Translations under genes and position numbers: made by a program | Origin: Algibacillus agarilyticus | Lineage (GTDB): Bacteria > Pseudomonadota > Gammaproteobacteria > Enterobacterales > Alteromonadaceae | Assembly (NCBI RefSeq): GCF_003286125.1 | Contig: NZ_QMED01000016.1 | Span: forward strand, 48,501 to 112,500 | Reading direction: 5' to 3' | DNA length: 64,000 nt | The notes under the pieces: generated by a model | The model's input: the letters and a program-made list of their open reading frames with translations, nothing else | The model's database searches: none | What the model was told of the DNA's origin: nothing | Part shown: positions 18,812-29,134 of the stretch, one piece after another | Numbering within the stretch: position 1 is the first letter of the stretch | Layout of the letters: each line of letters opens with the position of its first letter

Positions 18812-19819
18812 ATTATTCGAGTTGCTATTAATGGCTTTGGTCGAGTTGGCCGAAACCTACTCAGGGCTATTTTTGAAAATGGCCTGCAAGATACAATCCG
18901 GGTTGTTGCTATTAATGAATTGGCTGCCCCTGACGCGATCGCTCACTTATTAGAGTTTGATTCGACCCATGGTCGTTTTAACTTTCCGGTTAGTGTTAAT
19001 GAAGAGCGATTAACGGTTGCCGGGCAAATGATTTATTTATTGTCGGAGCGACGTTTAGATCAATTACCTTGGGATAATCTTGGTATTGATCTCGTTTTAG
19101 AATGTACGGGTGTATATAAAACCTTTGAAGAAGGCTTTTTGCATATAAGAGCGGGAGCGTCTAAAGTTTTGTTTTCTCACCCTGCTGATTCTCATGTTGA
19201 AAATACCATCATTTATGGTGTTAACCATGACAGCTTATTGCCAACTCAGCGTATTGTTTCGAATGGCTCTTGTACGACAAATTGTATTGTACCGGTGATT
19301 AAAGCGCTTGATGATGCTTTTACTGTTGAATCAGGTACGGTAACGACAATCCATTCATCAATGAATGATCAACAAGTGATTGATGCTTACAGCGATGATT
19401 TGCGTTTAACTCGTGCTGCCGGACATTCAATTATACCGGTGGATACACGTTTAGCAGCGGGCATAGAGCGTATTTTACCGCACTTAGCTGAGCGCTTTGA
19501 AGCGATAGCAGTACGGGTGCCTACTATAAATGTGACGGCGATGGATTTAAGTGTAACGGTAGCGGAAGACGTCACGGTTGTACAAGTGAACAACTTATTA
19601 AAACAGGCTGCTGAGACATTGTTCGAAGGGGTTCTGGGTTATACCAACAGACCATTAGTTTCTGTTGATTTTATGCATGATCCGCGTTCTTCTATTATCG
19701 ATGGAACACAAACGCGCGTTAGTCATAAGCGATTGATAAAAATATTAGCGTGGTGTGATAACGAATGGGGTTTTGCAAACCGCATGTTAGATACCGCACA
19801 AATCATGATTAAAAAGTAA
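18812..19819 (+). CDS. epd: erythrose-4-phosphate dehydrogenase, apparent ATT start
   Basis: NAD-dependent oxidation of erythrose 4-phosphate to 4-phosphoerythronate in pyridoxal phosphate synthesis; 335 aa against 339 in E. coli. The dinucleotide-binding start [14 protein letters not shown] is in frame with the rest, as are the catalytic SCTTNC and the Epd-type [13 protein letters not shown] and [14 protein letters not shown]. The NAD-binding N-terminus is required, yet the frame has no ATG, GTG or TTG between the TGA at 18767-18769 and the conserved residues. ATT at 18812 has GAGGA seven bases upstream (18800-18804) and gives an N-terminus of standard length. The first ordinary start, TTG 18920, would delete the nucleotide-binding motif. 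A sequence error or lost start codon is the alternative. pgk follows after 29 bases. Confidence 0.85.
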   Translation: MIRVAINGFGRVGRNLLRAIFENGLQDTIRVVAINELAAPDAIAHLLEFDSTHGRFNFPVSVNEERLTVAGQMIYLLSERRLDQLPWDNLGIDLVLECTGVYKTFEEGFLHIRAGASKVLFSHPADSHVENTIIYGVNHDSLLPTQRIVSNGSCTTNCIVPVIKALDDAFTVESGTVTTIHSSMNDQQVIDAYSDDLRLTRAAGHSIIPVDTRLAAGIERILPHLAERFEAIAVRVPTINVTAMDLSVTVAEDVTVVQVNNLLKQAAETLFEGVLGYTNRPLVSVDFMHDPRSSIIDGTQTRVSHKRLIKILAWCDNEWGFANRMLDTAQIMIKK

Positions 19820-19848
19820 ATGCACTTTGCACACAAAAGGAAAAAAAT

Positions 19849-21030
19849 ATGTCAGTAATAAAAATGACGGATTTAGATTTAAGCGGTAAAAAAGTATTAA
19901 TTCGCCAAGATTTGAATGTTCCACTTGAAAATGGCGAAATCACCAGTGCAGTGCGCATTGATTTATCATTACCGACAATTAAGCTCGCTTTAGAAAAAGG
20001 CGCAGCGGTCATGATAATGTCTCACTTAGGCCGTCCTGAAGAAGGAACGTTTGATGCCGAAGCGTCTTTAAAACCTGTTGCTGATTATTTAAGTGAAACT
20101 TTAGATGCACCTGTTTCTTTAGTTAGTGATTACCTTGAGGGTTATGAAGCTAAAGCCGGTGAAGTCGCCGTTTTTGAAAATGTTCGTTTCAATACGGGTG
20201 AAAAAAGCAATGACGATGTATTAGCTAAAAAATTAGCAGCTTTATGTGATGTGTTTGTTATGGATGCATTTGGTACTGCTCATCGTGCTCAAGCGTCTAC
20301 ACATGGTGTTGCTAAATATGCACCCGTTGCAGCTGCTGGTCCTTTATTGTCGGTTGAATTAGCGGCTTTAGGTAAAGCATTAGATAATCCTGCTAGACCT
20401 TTAGTTGCGGTTGTTGGTGGCTCTAAAGTGTCAACTAAATTGACTGTTTTAGATTCATTATCAAAAATTGCTGACGTGATGATTGTGGGTGGGGGGATCT
20501 CTAACACTTTCGTTGCTGCTGCCGGTTTTGAAGTGGGTAACTCATTATATGAAGCCGACTTAATTCCTGAAGCACAACGTTTGTGTAAAGAAACTGAAGT
20601 GATTTATGCTCAAGACGTAACAACGACTAAAGATGGCTTTAGTGATTGGAGTCATGATTCAGCTGTTACGGTTAAAGATCCAAGCGAAATCCAATCGGAT
20701 GAAGAAATTATCGATTATGGCCCTAAATCGGCTGCTCGTGCGGCTGAAATTTTAAAAGGGGCTAAAACTATTTTATGGAATGGCCCATGTGGCGTATTCG
20801 AGTTTGATGCATTTGCTAAAGGCACTGAAGTTGTGGCTCGTGCAATTGCTGAAAGCGAAGCGTTCTCGATTGCGGGTGGGGGTGATACGTTAGCTGCTAT
20901 CGATAAATTCGATTTAGCAGATCAAGTGTCATACATCTCGACTGGTGGTGGGGCTTTCTTAGAATTTGTAGAAGGTAAAGTGTTACCTGCTGTTGAAATT
21001 CTAGAACAAAGAGCTAAAGGCGCTAAATAA
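19849..21030 (+). CDS. pgk: phosphoglycerate kinase
   Basis: Glycolytic/gluconeogenic transfer of phosphate between 1,3-bisphosphoglycerate and ADP. The 393-aa length is close to the usual bacterial 387-398. Motifs: [19 protein letters not shown] (substrate-binding start), [37 protein letters not shown] and the C-terminal [10 protein letters not shown] and [16 protein letters not shown] precedes the ATG. It forms an operon with epd, as in many gammaproteobacteria; the fba gene that often follows is absent here. Confidence 0.97.
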   Translation: MSVIKMTDLDLSGKKVLIRQDLNVPLENGEITSAVRIDLSLPTIKLALEKGAAVMIMSHLGRPEEGTFDAEASLKPVADYLSETLDAPVSLVSDYLEGYEAKAGEVAVFENVRFNTGEKSNDDVLAKKLAALCDVFVMDAFGTAHRAQASTHGVAKYAPVAAAGPLLSVELAALGKALDNPARPLVAVVGGSKVSTKLTVLDSLSKIADVMIVGGGISNTFVAAAGFEVGNSLYEADLIPEAQRLCKETEVIYAQDVTTTKDGFSDWSHDSAVTVKDPSEIQSDEEIIDYGPKSAARAAEILKGAKTILWNGPCGVFEFDAFAKGTEVVARAIAESEAFSIAGGGDTLAAIDKFDLADQVSYISTGGGAFLEFVEGKVLPAVEILEQRAKGAK

Positions 21031-21081
21031 TTTAAAATTTCAAAATGCGATGGTAATTTGTATTTTGTGATTAAATATTCT

Positions 21082-21117
21082 AAAACCCAGTGTTTAAACA
21101 CTGGGTTTTTTGTTTTT
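21082..21117 (+). terminator. rho-independent terminator of epd-pgk
   Basis: AAAACCCAGTGTTTAAACACTGGGTTTT is a perfect palindrome (21082-21109) followed by a T-rich run. Confidence 0.92.
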
Positions 21118-21274
21118 ATGGTGCTTGTTTATCGGTTATATAATAAATATATATTTTCTTATCTAGGGGGTTAATAAAGAATTGCTCATAAAGCTAATGA
21201 ATTATATTTAATCAGTTAATCGTATTTATTTATCGGTCAAATTTGCTTAAAATGGCCGCCATTCATTTGAGTAT

Positions 21275-22120
21275 ATGGGTTTAGGCATGAAGTTCAGTTG
21301 TAGGGGCGTTAGTTTATCGGCATTGTTGTTAGGGATGTCGGTCAGTGCTTTTGGCCAAGCTAATGTTCAATCAGAAGATAAGCGACCTTGGCGTGCATCG
21401 TCTGAACTGGGTATTACGGATACATCCGGTAATACGACGGGGACATTAGCTAAACTGAAAACAGATTTTGAGTATGATGCTCAAATGTTTCGTACCACTG
21501 TTAATTTTGATTTGCTATATAAAACCGATGAAAAAGATAAAACGGTTGTTGACCCTGACACCAATGAAAATATAAAAGTAACAGAGAAAAACACGACTGC
21601 ACATAAATATAATATAGCAGTACAAAGTAACTATAAAGTCACACAAAAAAATCAAGCTATCTTCGCTCGTGTCTCTTATGATAAAGATCGTTTTTCGAGT
21701 TTTGATTATCAAGCGACATTAACGTTTGGTTACAATACTCGTTTGCTACGTTCTGATGAATCATTTTTAGATTTATCAATGGGGCCGGGTATGGCATTTG
21801 ATGCGACATTTCAAAATGAGTTAAATGAAGAAACAGGCCAAAATGAAAAAGTAAAAGTATCAGATAGTTACTTTCAATTATATTCAGCGGCTAAATATGA
21901 ACGAAAACTCAGTGATACCGCTTATTTTACCCAACGACTGAGTGTTGAGGGTAACTTAGAAGATAATACTAAAACGGTATCGGATACCGCGATCACCTCT
22001 AAAATTAACGGCTCATTAGCATTAAAAGCATCAATTAAGTTTATTCATAACTCTACTGTTAAAGATGGCTTTGATAAAACCGATACCGTTACAGGTGCTA
22101 CTTTAGTTTATACTTTTTAA
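21275..22120 (+). CDS. DUF481 (YdiY-like) outer membrane protein
   Basis: A 281-aa protein with a signal peptide (hydrophobic ALLLGMSVSAFGQA near residue 16-30) and a body rich in alternating beta-strand patterns such as WRASSELGITDTSGNTTG. It ends in an aromatic residue (TLVYTF), as expected for an outer membrane barrel. The opening motif and length fit DUF481, the family of the salt-induced YdiY protein, whose function is poorly known. Start may be ATG 21275 or ATG 21287; the latter gives a shorter n-region (MKFSCRG) and an equally good signal. It stands alone after the pgk terminator. Confidence 0.8.
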   Translation: MGLGMKFSCRGVSLSALLLGMSVSAFGQANVQSEDKRPWRASSELGITDTSGNTTGTLAKLKTDFEYDAQMFRTTVNFDLLYKTDEKDKTVVDPDTNENIKVTEKNTTAHKYNIAVQSNYKVTQKNQAIFARVSYDKDRFSSFDYQATLTFGYNTRLLRSDESFLDLSMGPGMAFDATFQNELNEETGQNEKVKVSDSYFQLYSAAKYERKLSDTAYFTQRLSVEGNLEDNTKTVSDTAITSKINGSLALKASIKFIHNSTVKDGFDKTDTVTGATLVYTF

Positions 22121-22157
22121 TATAACTAAGGCTTTTAGCTAAAGCCTCATACCCAAG

Positions 22158-23339
22158 TTACATAACAAATGCTTGTCTAAAAAAGCGATTTAAGTCAATT
22201 TTAAATTGTTCTGGTTTTACGCTCGATTCAATCGATTCTGTTTCACCTGCGCGTGCTAAATCGATTTCTTTCATATCGGTAAAATGTTTATGTGTTGTAT
22301 GATAAAACACTTTGATGCGTGGTTTTAGTGGTGCTATTTTATTGGACTTTGTAACTATTGCTAACTTACCGCTTTCTAGTTTAACTAAAGTTCCGACTGG
22401 ATAAACGCCAATGCATTGAATAAAGCTATTCAATAATTCTTCGTCTAACTGATGCGGTGTCATTGATTTCATTACTTTAAACGCATTAGTTGATGTCATG
22501 CCTTTTTTATATACCCTTTCTGCAGTCATCGCATCGTATATGTCAACAATCGTGATCATTCTACCCCATTGGCTTATTTCATCGCCTTTTAGGTTGTTGG
22601 GGTAACCTGAGCCATCTAATTTTTCATGATGCTCGGCGGCAACTTGCTTTGAAATATCACTTAACCCTTCTGTTTCATGTAAAATATCTAAACTAAATTG
22701 GGCATGTTTTTTCATGAATTCAAATTCAGCATCGCTCAACTTCCCTGGTTTATGCAAAATTTCATCCGGTATTTTTGTTTTGCCGATGTCATGAAAGAAT
22801 GCGCCTGTTGCCAGTTGGTTTATGGTCTCGGTATCAAGAGCTAGGTGTCGTGCAAATATCCCCATTAAAATGGAAACATTTAAAGAATGTTCTAGTAAGT
22901 ATTCGTCTTTTTCACGAATGCGAGTCATACAAGCGAGTGCATCTTGGTTGCGAAATATTGAATCAATAAACTTTTTTGTAGCTTCTTTAATCGGCTCTAC
23001 ATCTAGCTTGAGTCCTGATTGTATGTCGCCAATGGCTTTTTTCTGTAGTTCTTTTGCTTCTTGATAAAGCTTTTTAGCTCGATGCAGTTCGTTTTCTAAT
23101 GCGACAGGTTTAATTTTATTTGTGGGTTCAGGTGCTTTTTCAGGTTGCTCGTTAGGTTCATCAATAATTGTTTTTGACGGGTCAATCGCTATTTTTAAAA
23201 TACCTTTACGCTTGAGCATTGCGATCGATTTATCGGTCTTCACCCAACCTTTCGTTTTTATTTTTACCTTGTTGATCGTTTCAACGACTTCAACAACGTA
23301 CATACCGGTATGAAGTTCATCAATTGAAATTATTTGCAT
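22158..23339 (-). CDS. HD-GYP domain cyclic-di-GMP phosphodiesterase
   Basis: A 393-aa cytoplasmic protein. Residues 1-about 75 match the DUF3391 module common at the start of HD-GYP proteins. A helical, charged linker follows (about 82-125). The HD-GYP domain has HSLNVSILMG (151), the HD pair in FFHDIGK (183-184), and HHEKLDGSGYP (237-247), so catalytic and GYP residues are intact. It probably hydrolyses c-di-GMP and would link to motility or biofilm control. No receiver domain is present. It is convergent with the DUF481 gene, with a short AGGCTTT/AAAGCCT inverted repeat between them. Confidence 0.9.
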   Translation of the reverse strand: MQIISIDELHTGMYVVEVVETINKVKIKTKGWVKTDKSIAMLKRKGILKIAIDPSKTIIDEPNEQPEKAPEPTNKIKPVALENELHRAKKLYQEAKELQKKAIGDIQSGLKLDVEPIKEATKKFIDSIFRNQDALACMTRIREKDEYLLEHSLNVSILMGIFARHLALDTETINQLATGAFFHDIGKTKIPDEILHKPGKLSDAEFEFMKKHAQFSLDILHETEGLSDISKQVAAEHHEKLDGSGYPNNLKGDEISQWGRMITIVDIYDAMTAERVYKKGMTSTNAFKVMKSMTPHQLDEELLNSFIQCIGVYPVGTLVKLESGKLAIVTKSNKIAPLKPRIKVFYHTTHKHFTDMKEIDLARAGETESIESSVKPEQFKIDLNRFFRQAFVM

Positions 23340-23559
23340 ATTTCAGTGCTTACCATTTTATGGGGGCGTTAAGGCGACATGATCTAATTTATTTATATTT
23401 GCATGCATGTAAAACTTTAGAGATAGTTGATTATATATTTATTTCAACTGTCTATGATTGCGCAAGCTCGTAATTGTGATCATCAAAGTTCTTCTTAACT
23501 TTAGCAAAGAATAAAGAATTTAACGAAAAATATCTGGAATTAAAAAAGGGCGGGAAATT

Positions 23560-23601
23560 AAAAAATACTGTACCTTACGAGTATTGATTCATAAGGTACA
23601 G
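23560..23601 (-). terminator. terminator of the leu operon
   Basis: On the minus strand CTGTACCTTA pairs with TAAGGTACAG (ten bp, 13-base loop), followed by TATTTTTTAATTT. It lies just after the leuD stop. The rest of the 23340-23559 gap upstream of the HD-GYP gene shows nothing I can name. Confidence 0.85.
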
Positions 23602-23618
23602 ATATTAAAGCTCGGCTA

Positions 23619-24221
23619 TTATTTACGCCAGCTTGGAATTTTTGCTTCGTATGTCGTTATGTCTGCTTCAAATTGGAGTGTCCAGCCAATTGAATCTAAA
23701 CCTTTAACTAAACATTCTTTATGGAATGCATTTATTTCAAAGTTGTACACAACACTATTTACTGTCACGGTTTGGTTTGGTAAATCAATATTAAATTGTG
23801 TTTGCGGATCAGCCGCTACCGCTTTAAACAATTCATTGATTTGCGCATCCGCTAAGATGATAGGTAAAATTTGATTGTTCATGCAGTTGCCATAAAAAAT
23901 ATCAGCAAAGCTAGTCGCAATAACAATATCAAAACCGTAATCTTTAATGGCCCAAGGTGCATGCTCTCGACTTGAACCACAGCCAAAGTTTTCACGCGAG
24001 AGTAAGACATTCGCGCCTTTATGTTCTGGTTTGTTTAATTCAAACGCAGGGTTTTCTGTTGTTCCTTCAAGATCAAGATAACGCCAATCATGAAATAAAT
24101 GAATGCCAAAACCGGTTTTTTCTACACGTTGTAAAAATTGCTTTGGAATGATCGCATCAGTATCAACATTTGATTTATCTAATGGCGCTGCTTTACCTGT
24201 AATAAGAGTCATACCCGACAT
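23619..24221 (-). CDS. leuD: 3-isopropylmalate dehydratase small subunit
   Basis: Swivel-domain subunit of isopropylmalate isomerase, 200 aa, the usual length. Motifs: [18 protein letters not shown] near the N-terminus, and [19 protein letters not shown] (about residue 75) that contacts substrate across the LeuC interface. The ATG overlaps the leuC stop by one base (TAATG), indicating translational coupling and balanced subunits. Last gene of the leu operon. Confidence 0.97.
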   Translation of the reverse strand: MSGMTLITGKAAPLDKSNVDTDAIIPKQFLQRVEKTGFGIHLFHDWRYLDLEGTTENPAFELNKPEHKGANVLLSRENFGCGSSREHAPWAIKDYGFDIVIATSFADIFYGNCMNNQILPIILADAQINELFKAVAADPQTQFNIDLPNQTVTVNSVVYNFEINAFHKECLVKGLDSIGWTLQFEADITTYEAKIPSWRK

Positions 24222-25633
24222 TATTTTGCCTCCAATAATGTACGCACATCAACAAAGTGTCCTGTTACCGCGGCGGCCGCTGCCATAGCAGGGCTCACTA
24301 AGTGAGTGCGTCCACCACGGCCTTGACGGCCTTCAAAGTTACGATTTGATGTTGATGCACATCGTTCACCATCACCTAATCTATCGTCATTCATGGCTAA
24401 GCACATAGAGCAACCTGGTAAACGCCACTCAAAGCCCGCCGCTTTAAATATAACGTCTAAGCCTTCTTCTTCAGCTTGTTTTTTAACTTGGCCTGAACCG
24501 GGCACGACAATCGCTTGTATACCATTGGCGACTTGACGGCTTTCGGCTATTTTAGCGGCAGCTCGTAAATCTTCAATACGGCTATTAGTACATGAACCAA
24601 TAAACACTTTATCAACGCTTAAATCCGTTAAGGCTGAACCTGCTGCCACATTCATATATTTTAAAGCGGCTTCTGCTGATGCTCGCTCAACTGGGTTGCT
24701 GATATGACTAGGTGTTGGTACGGCTTCATTTACACCGATGACTTGACCCGGGTTAGTACCCCAAGTTACCTGAGGCTGAATGTCTTCAGCTTTTAAACTT
24801 ACATATTGATCGAATTCGGCACCTTCATCGGTTTTTAATTCATTTAACCAATAATCAACCGCCACATCCCAATCGGCACCTTTTGGTGATAAATCGCGAC
24901 CTTTTAAATAATCAATTGTTGTTTGATCAGGCGCGATTAAACCTGCCTTGGCACCTGCTTCAATACTCATATTACAAATGGTCATGCGTTCTTCTATTGA
25001 GGTCGCTTCGATTGCGCTGCCGCAATATTCAACAACATGACCGGTGGCGCCATCCATGCCTATTTTACCAATAATCGCTAAGATGATGTCTTTCGCTGTC
25101 ACACCAAAACCTAAAGTGCCTTCAACTTCAACACGCATGGTTTTATATTTATTTTGTTTTAATGTTTGTGTCGCTAAAACGTGTTCAACTTCTGAGGTAC
25201 CAATGCCAAATGCTAAGGCACCAAATGCACCATGTGTTGCAGTATGTGAATCACCACAAACAATTGTTGTGCCGGGTAATGTAAAGCCTAATTCAGGCCC
25301 CATTACGTGAACGATACCTTGTTTTACATCGCCAATACCATGAAGTTGGACGCCAAATTCTTCACAGTTTTTTTGTAATGTTTGCATTTGAATTTTAGCT
25401 TGTGGACCTGCAGCATCAATCGCTAATGATTGCGTTGATACATTGTGATCCATTGTGGCTAAAGTTTTAGTCAATTGACGTACAGGGCGATTCGCAACGC
25501 GTAAACCTGAAAAGGCCTGTGGTGATGTCACTTCGTGTACCAATTGGCGATCGATGTAAATTAAAGGTGTTTCACCGACTTCTGAACGAACAATATGTTC
25601 GTCGTAAATCTTGTCATACAATGTTTTTGCCAT
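24221..25633 (-). CDS. leuC: 3-isopropylmalate dehydratase large subunit
   Basis: Aconitase-type [4Fe-4S] subunit that isomerises 2- and 3-isopropylmalate in leucine synthesis; 470 aa. Cluster cysteines lie in [10 protein letters not shown] (about residue 347) and GCSMCLAMN (about 407-410). Substrate-binding motifs [20 protein letters not shown] and [19 protein letters not shown] are complete. AACACAATG with GGAG upstream marks the start. Confidence 0.97.
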   Translation of the reverse strand: MAKTLYDKIYDEHIVRSEVGETPLIYIDRQLVHEVTSPQAFSGLRVANRPVRQLTKTLATMDHNVSTQSLAIDAAGPQAKIQMQTLQKNCEEFGVQLHGIGDVKQGIVHVMGPELGFTLPGTTIVCGDSHTATHGAFGALAFGIGTSEVEHVLATQTLKQNKYKTMRVEVEGTLGFGVTAKDIILAIIGKIGMDGATGHVVEYCGSAIEATSIEERMTICNMSIEAGAKAGLIAPDQTTIDYLKGRDLSPKGADWDVAVDYWLNELKTDEGAEFDQYVSLKAEDIQPQVTWGTNPGQVIGVNEAVPTPSHISNPVERASAEAALKYMNVAAGSALTDLSVDKVFIGSCTNSRIEDLRAAAKIAESRQVANGIQAIVVPGSGQVKKQAEEEGLDVIFKAAGFEWRLPGCSMCLAMNDDRLGDGERCASTSNRNFEGRQGRGGRTHLVSPAMAAAAAVTGHFVDVRTLLEAK

Positions 25634-25692
25634 TGTGTTCTCCGGTAGCTTATATTCTTTTCGCTTACTGAAAGTAAGGAGGTGAATACGAA

Positions 25693-25749
25693 CACGCTCA
25701 ATATAAATTGAGCGTGAAGGAATTACATGATTTCAAAGAGCATTCTTTG
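25693..25749 (-). other. two intercistronic stem-loops between leuB and leuC
   Basis: CACGCTCAA/TTGAGCGTG (25693-25716, nine-bp perfect stem, six-base loop) and TCAAAGA/TCTTTGA (25732-25749) sit in the 134-base gap. Neither is followed by a convincing T run on the minus strand, so they may be mRNA processing or stability elements rather than terminators. Confidence 0.55.
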
Positions 25750-25767
25750 AGATTAAATTTTTTAAAC

Positions 25768-26868
<1,101 letters not shown>

Positions 26869-26915
26869 TCAATTTATTCTTTATGCAAAACGAGCTGCAT
26901 TTATTAAATTAGACG

Positions 26916-28466
26916 TTATTCGCCTTGCTGTTTTGCTTGTTTTTTCTCTTCTACCTGATCGGCTCTATACGTTAAATTTAATACATGTAATAACGCTTTT
27001 GCTGATGCATCAACAATATCCGTTGATAAACCAAAGCCGTGATAGCGTTTACCTTTGTAGGTTGCGATGATATTGGCATGGCCTTGTGCATCTTCGCCGC
27101 CTGTTTTTGTACCTAATTTATAATCAACTATTTCAACCGGAATGTTCGCGGCATTTAAAATTGCGCGATAACTGGCGTCTACCGGACCATTACCGTTAGC
27201 CGCTTGTTCTATCTCTTGATCGCCAACTTGCAATAATACACCGGCTGTTGCTGTTTTAGGCGTGCCAGATATGGCGTTTAAATGTAACAACTTATAATGC
27301 TGTTCATCTTTTTGTTGTTGATTGAAATATAATAAGGCTTCTAAATCGTAATCAAATACTTGGCCTTTACGATCGGCTAATACTAAAAAGCTTTCATATA
27401 AATTATCTAAATCGTAGTCTTTATCGCTATAGCCTAGTTCGCTCATGCGATGTTTAATAACATGACGTCCGCTGCGTGACGTCATGTTTAAACTGGTTTC
27501 GCTTTTGCCAATGCTTTGTGGCGTAATAATTTCGTACGTATTTTTATTTTTTAATACGCCATCTTGGTGGATCCCAGAAGAGTGACTAAATGCATTAGCC
27601 CCGACAATCGCTTTGTTCGATTGCACTGGCATATTACATAATTGACTCACTAAACGTGACGTTTTATAAATTTCTTGTGTATTAATGCCCGTTGATACCT
27701 TGGTAATATCTTTTCGCGTATTTAAAATCATGGCGACTTCTTCTAACGAGCAGTTACCAGCGCGTTCACCAATACCGTTAATGGTACATTCTATTTGCCT
27801 TGCGCCTGCCTGAACAGCCGCGATAGAGTTAGCGACGGCTAAACCTAAATCGTTATGGCAATGTACCGAAATCACGGCTTTATCAATGTTAGGTACACGG
27901 TTGAATAAGTCGGTAATAATGCCACCAAATTCACTTGGAATGGTATAACCAACGGTATCTGGAATGTTTACGGTTGTGGCACCCGCATCGATTGCCGCTT
28001 CTACCATACGACAAAGATTATCAATCGGTGTTCTGCCGGCATCTTCACATGAAAACTCAACATCGTCAGTGTATTTACGTGCGTGTTTTACAGCGTTCAC
28101 CCCCATATTTAATACATCTTCAAAGCTGCGACGTAATTTAGATTCTACGTGTACAGTTGATGTTGAAATAAAGGTGTGAATACGAAAGCGTTCAGCAACA
28201 CTTAATGATTCGCCACAAGCGTCGATATCTTTTTCAACCGCTCGAGCTAAGCCACAAATAACCGACCCTTTAACATGTTCTGCAATGGTGCGAACCGATT
28301 TAAAATCACCCGGGCTTGAAACAGGAAAACCTGCTTCCATAACATCAACACCAAGACGCTCTAAGGCTAAGGCAATTTGTAATTTTTCGCGAACAGAAAG
28401 ACTTGCGGCTAAAGCTTGTTCACCATCTCGTAAGGTCGTATCAAAAATTATAACTTGGTCTGACAT
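26916..28466 (-). CDS. leuA: 2-isopropylmalate synthase
   Basis: Claisen condensation of acetyl-CoA and 2-ketoisovalerate, the committed step of leucine synthesis; 516 aa from ATG 28466. Motifs: [17 protein letters not shown] (metal Asp and catalytic Arg), [10 protein letters not shown], and [15 protein letters not shown] with the metal histidines. The last about 130 residues are the leucine-sensing regulatory domain, so feedback inhibition is expected. GGAG lies six bases before the ATG; the longer frame from TTG 28478 would begin inside that ribosome site. The leader peptide and attenuator lie upstream. Confidence 0.97.
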   Translation of the reverse strand: MSDQVIIFDTTLRDGEQALAASLSVREKLQIALALERLGVDVMEAGFPVSSPGDFKSVRTIAEHVKGSVICGLARAVEKDIDACGESLSVAERFRIHTFISTSTVHVESKLRRSFEDVLNMGVNAVKHARKYTDDVEFSCEDAGRTPIDNLCRMVEAAIDAGATTVNIPDTVGYTIPSEFGGIITDLFNRVPNIDKAVISVHCHNDLGLAVANSIAAVQAGARQIECTINGIGERAGNCSLEEVAMILNTRKDITKVSTGINTQEIYKTSRLVSQLCNMPVQSNKAIVGANAFSHSSGIHQDGVLKNKNTYEIITPQSIGKSETSLNMTSRSGRHVIKHRMSELGYSDKDYDLDNLYESFLVLADRKGQVFDYDLEALLYFNQQQKDEQHYKLLHLNAISGTPKTATAGVLLQVGDQEIEQAANGNGPVDASYRAILNAANIPVEIVDYKLGTKTGGEDAQGHANIIATYKGKRYHGFGLSTDIVDASAKALLHVLNLTYRADQVEEKKQAKQQGE

Positions 28467-28531
28467 AGGTAGCTCCAATATTGCGGTTGATTTAGCTTAG
28501 TTTGGTTTATGGCCACACCGCGGGGATATAC

Positions 28532-28607
28532 AAAAAACCCGCGCTCATGGCACGGGTTTTTGTTTCGACTCAGTAGATATATTCTATACGAAACAAGTCA
28601 CCCGTGC
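28532..28607 (-). promoter_or_regulatory. leu operon attenuator (antiterminator and terminator)
   Basis: On the minus strand GCACGGGT (28600-28607 complement) can pair perfectly with ACCCGTGC (28550-28557 complement) to form an antiterminator. The second segment can instead pair with the following GCGCGGGTTTTTT (28532-28544 complement), forming a GC-rich hairpin with a T run, a terminator. An extra GTTTCG/CGAAAC pair lies between (about 28565-28594). The first segment overlaps the end of a Leu-rich leader ORF, the standard arrangement in which ribosome stalling at Leu codons favours read-through into leuA. Confidence 0.88.
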
Positions 28608-28658
28608 TCTTAAGAGAGACAGGTTGAGTAAGTTAACGTATAAAAAGAAGGTATTCAC
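28584..28658 (-). CDS. leuL: leu operon leader peptide
   Basis: A 24-codon ORF from GTG 28658 to TAG 28584, preceded by TAGGA about nine bases upstream. It encodes six leucines, five of them within codons 10-16 (NLLNLSLL), using TTA, CTC and CTG codons, followed by Arg/Val residues. It overlaps the first arm of the attenuator. The peptide's sequence differs from enteric LeuL, but its composition and place fit a tRNA-Leu-sensing leader. It has no function other than to be translated. Confidence 0.85.
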   Translation of the reverse strand: MNTFFLYVNLLNLSLLRARVTCFV

Positions 28659-28907
28659 AGAAAAAAGTCCTAAGTCGAATTAATTAAATACTTATAGGTG
28701 TATTTTTGTTTTTTCAGGCTTTGAAGTCAAATAATATTTACAGCAATTTAATAACGCTTTGCTAATAATCAGAGCTAAGGGTTATATAACAAGATTTTTT
28801 TAGTATATTGAGTCGTCAATATTCATGAAATGTTATGGTTTGACAAACAGCGAATGGTTTTCAGGGCGCGCGACCTCAGTTTAAATCGAAATCGCGTTTT
28901 CAGCATG
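28659..28907. other. leu promoter region, 249 bp
   Basis: AT-rich DNA upstream of the leu leader. TTTGACTTC on the minus strand (about 28720-28730) is a candidate -35 element, but no matching -10 at the right spacing is convincing. A frame running rightwards from 28830 into the repeat at 28908 is not believed to be a gene. Confidence 0.3.
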
Positions 28908-29132
28908 TATAGTCTTCTCGCTCAGGTTTTATGGTTCATTGTCAGCGCATACTCGCCCCAATCACATAGTAGAGTATATGCTCATGGGGTCTCGAAGCTT
29001 GCCTGCATGGATGCAGGTAAGGGGCGAGAGCAGGACGCGGTAGCTTTGACGGCTTTGCTTACATGGATGTAAGTACTTCGGTTTCGTCTGGAACTAGAAA
29101 CTGGCCCCTAAAACCCGATCGCTTTGACTATA
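28908..29132. repeat. dispersed structured repeat, short copy (225 bp)
   Basis: Second copy of the element at 2443-2714, same orientation, TATAGTC to GACTATA, near-identical outside a 47-base internal deletion that removes the CCTAAATCCATTTAGG hairpin region. It retains the CCTGCATGGATGCAGG and CTTACATGGATGTAAG hairpins. Its right end is two bases from the plsB stop codon, so it forms the 3' UTR of plsB and may serve as its transcript end. Confidence 0.8.
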
Positions 29133-29134
29133 GT

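Noticed and set aside
18726-18953. 75-codon frame overlapping the start of epd
   Set aside because: The conserved NAD-binding residues are in the other frame; this product is a hydrophobic shadow without recognisable features.
22121-22157. AGGCTTT/AAAGCCT inverted repeat between the DUF481 and HD-GYP genes as a terminator
   Set aside because: The stem is only seven base pairs and neither strand has a following T run, so I mention it only as a weak convergent structure.
28830-29072. 80-codon frame ending in a Leu/Trp-Met tail, running through the repeat
   Set aside because: Its C-terminal half is entirely the dispersed repeat read in one frame; there is no ribosome site and the other copy does not preserve an equivalent ORF start.
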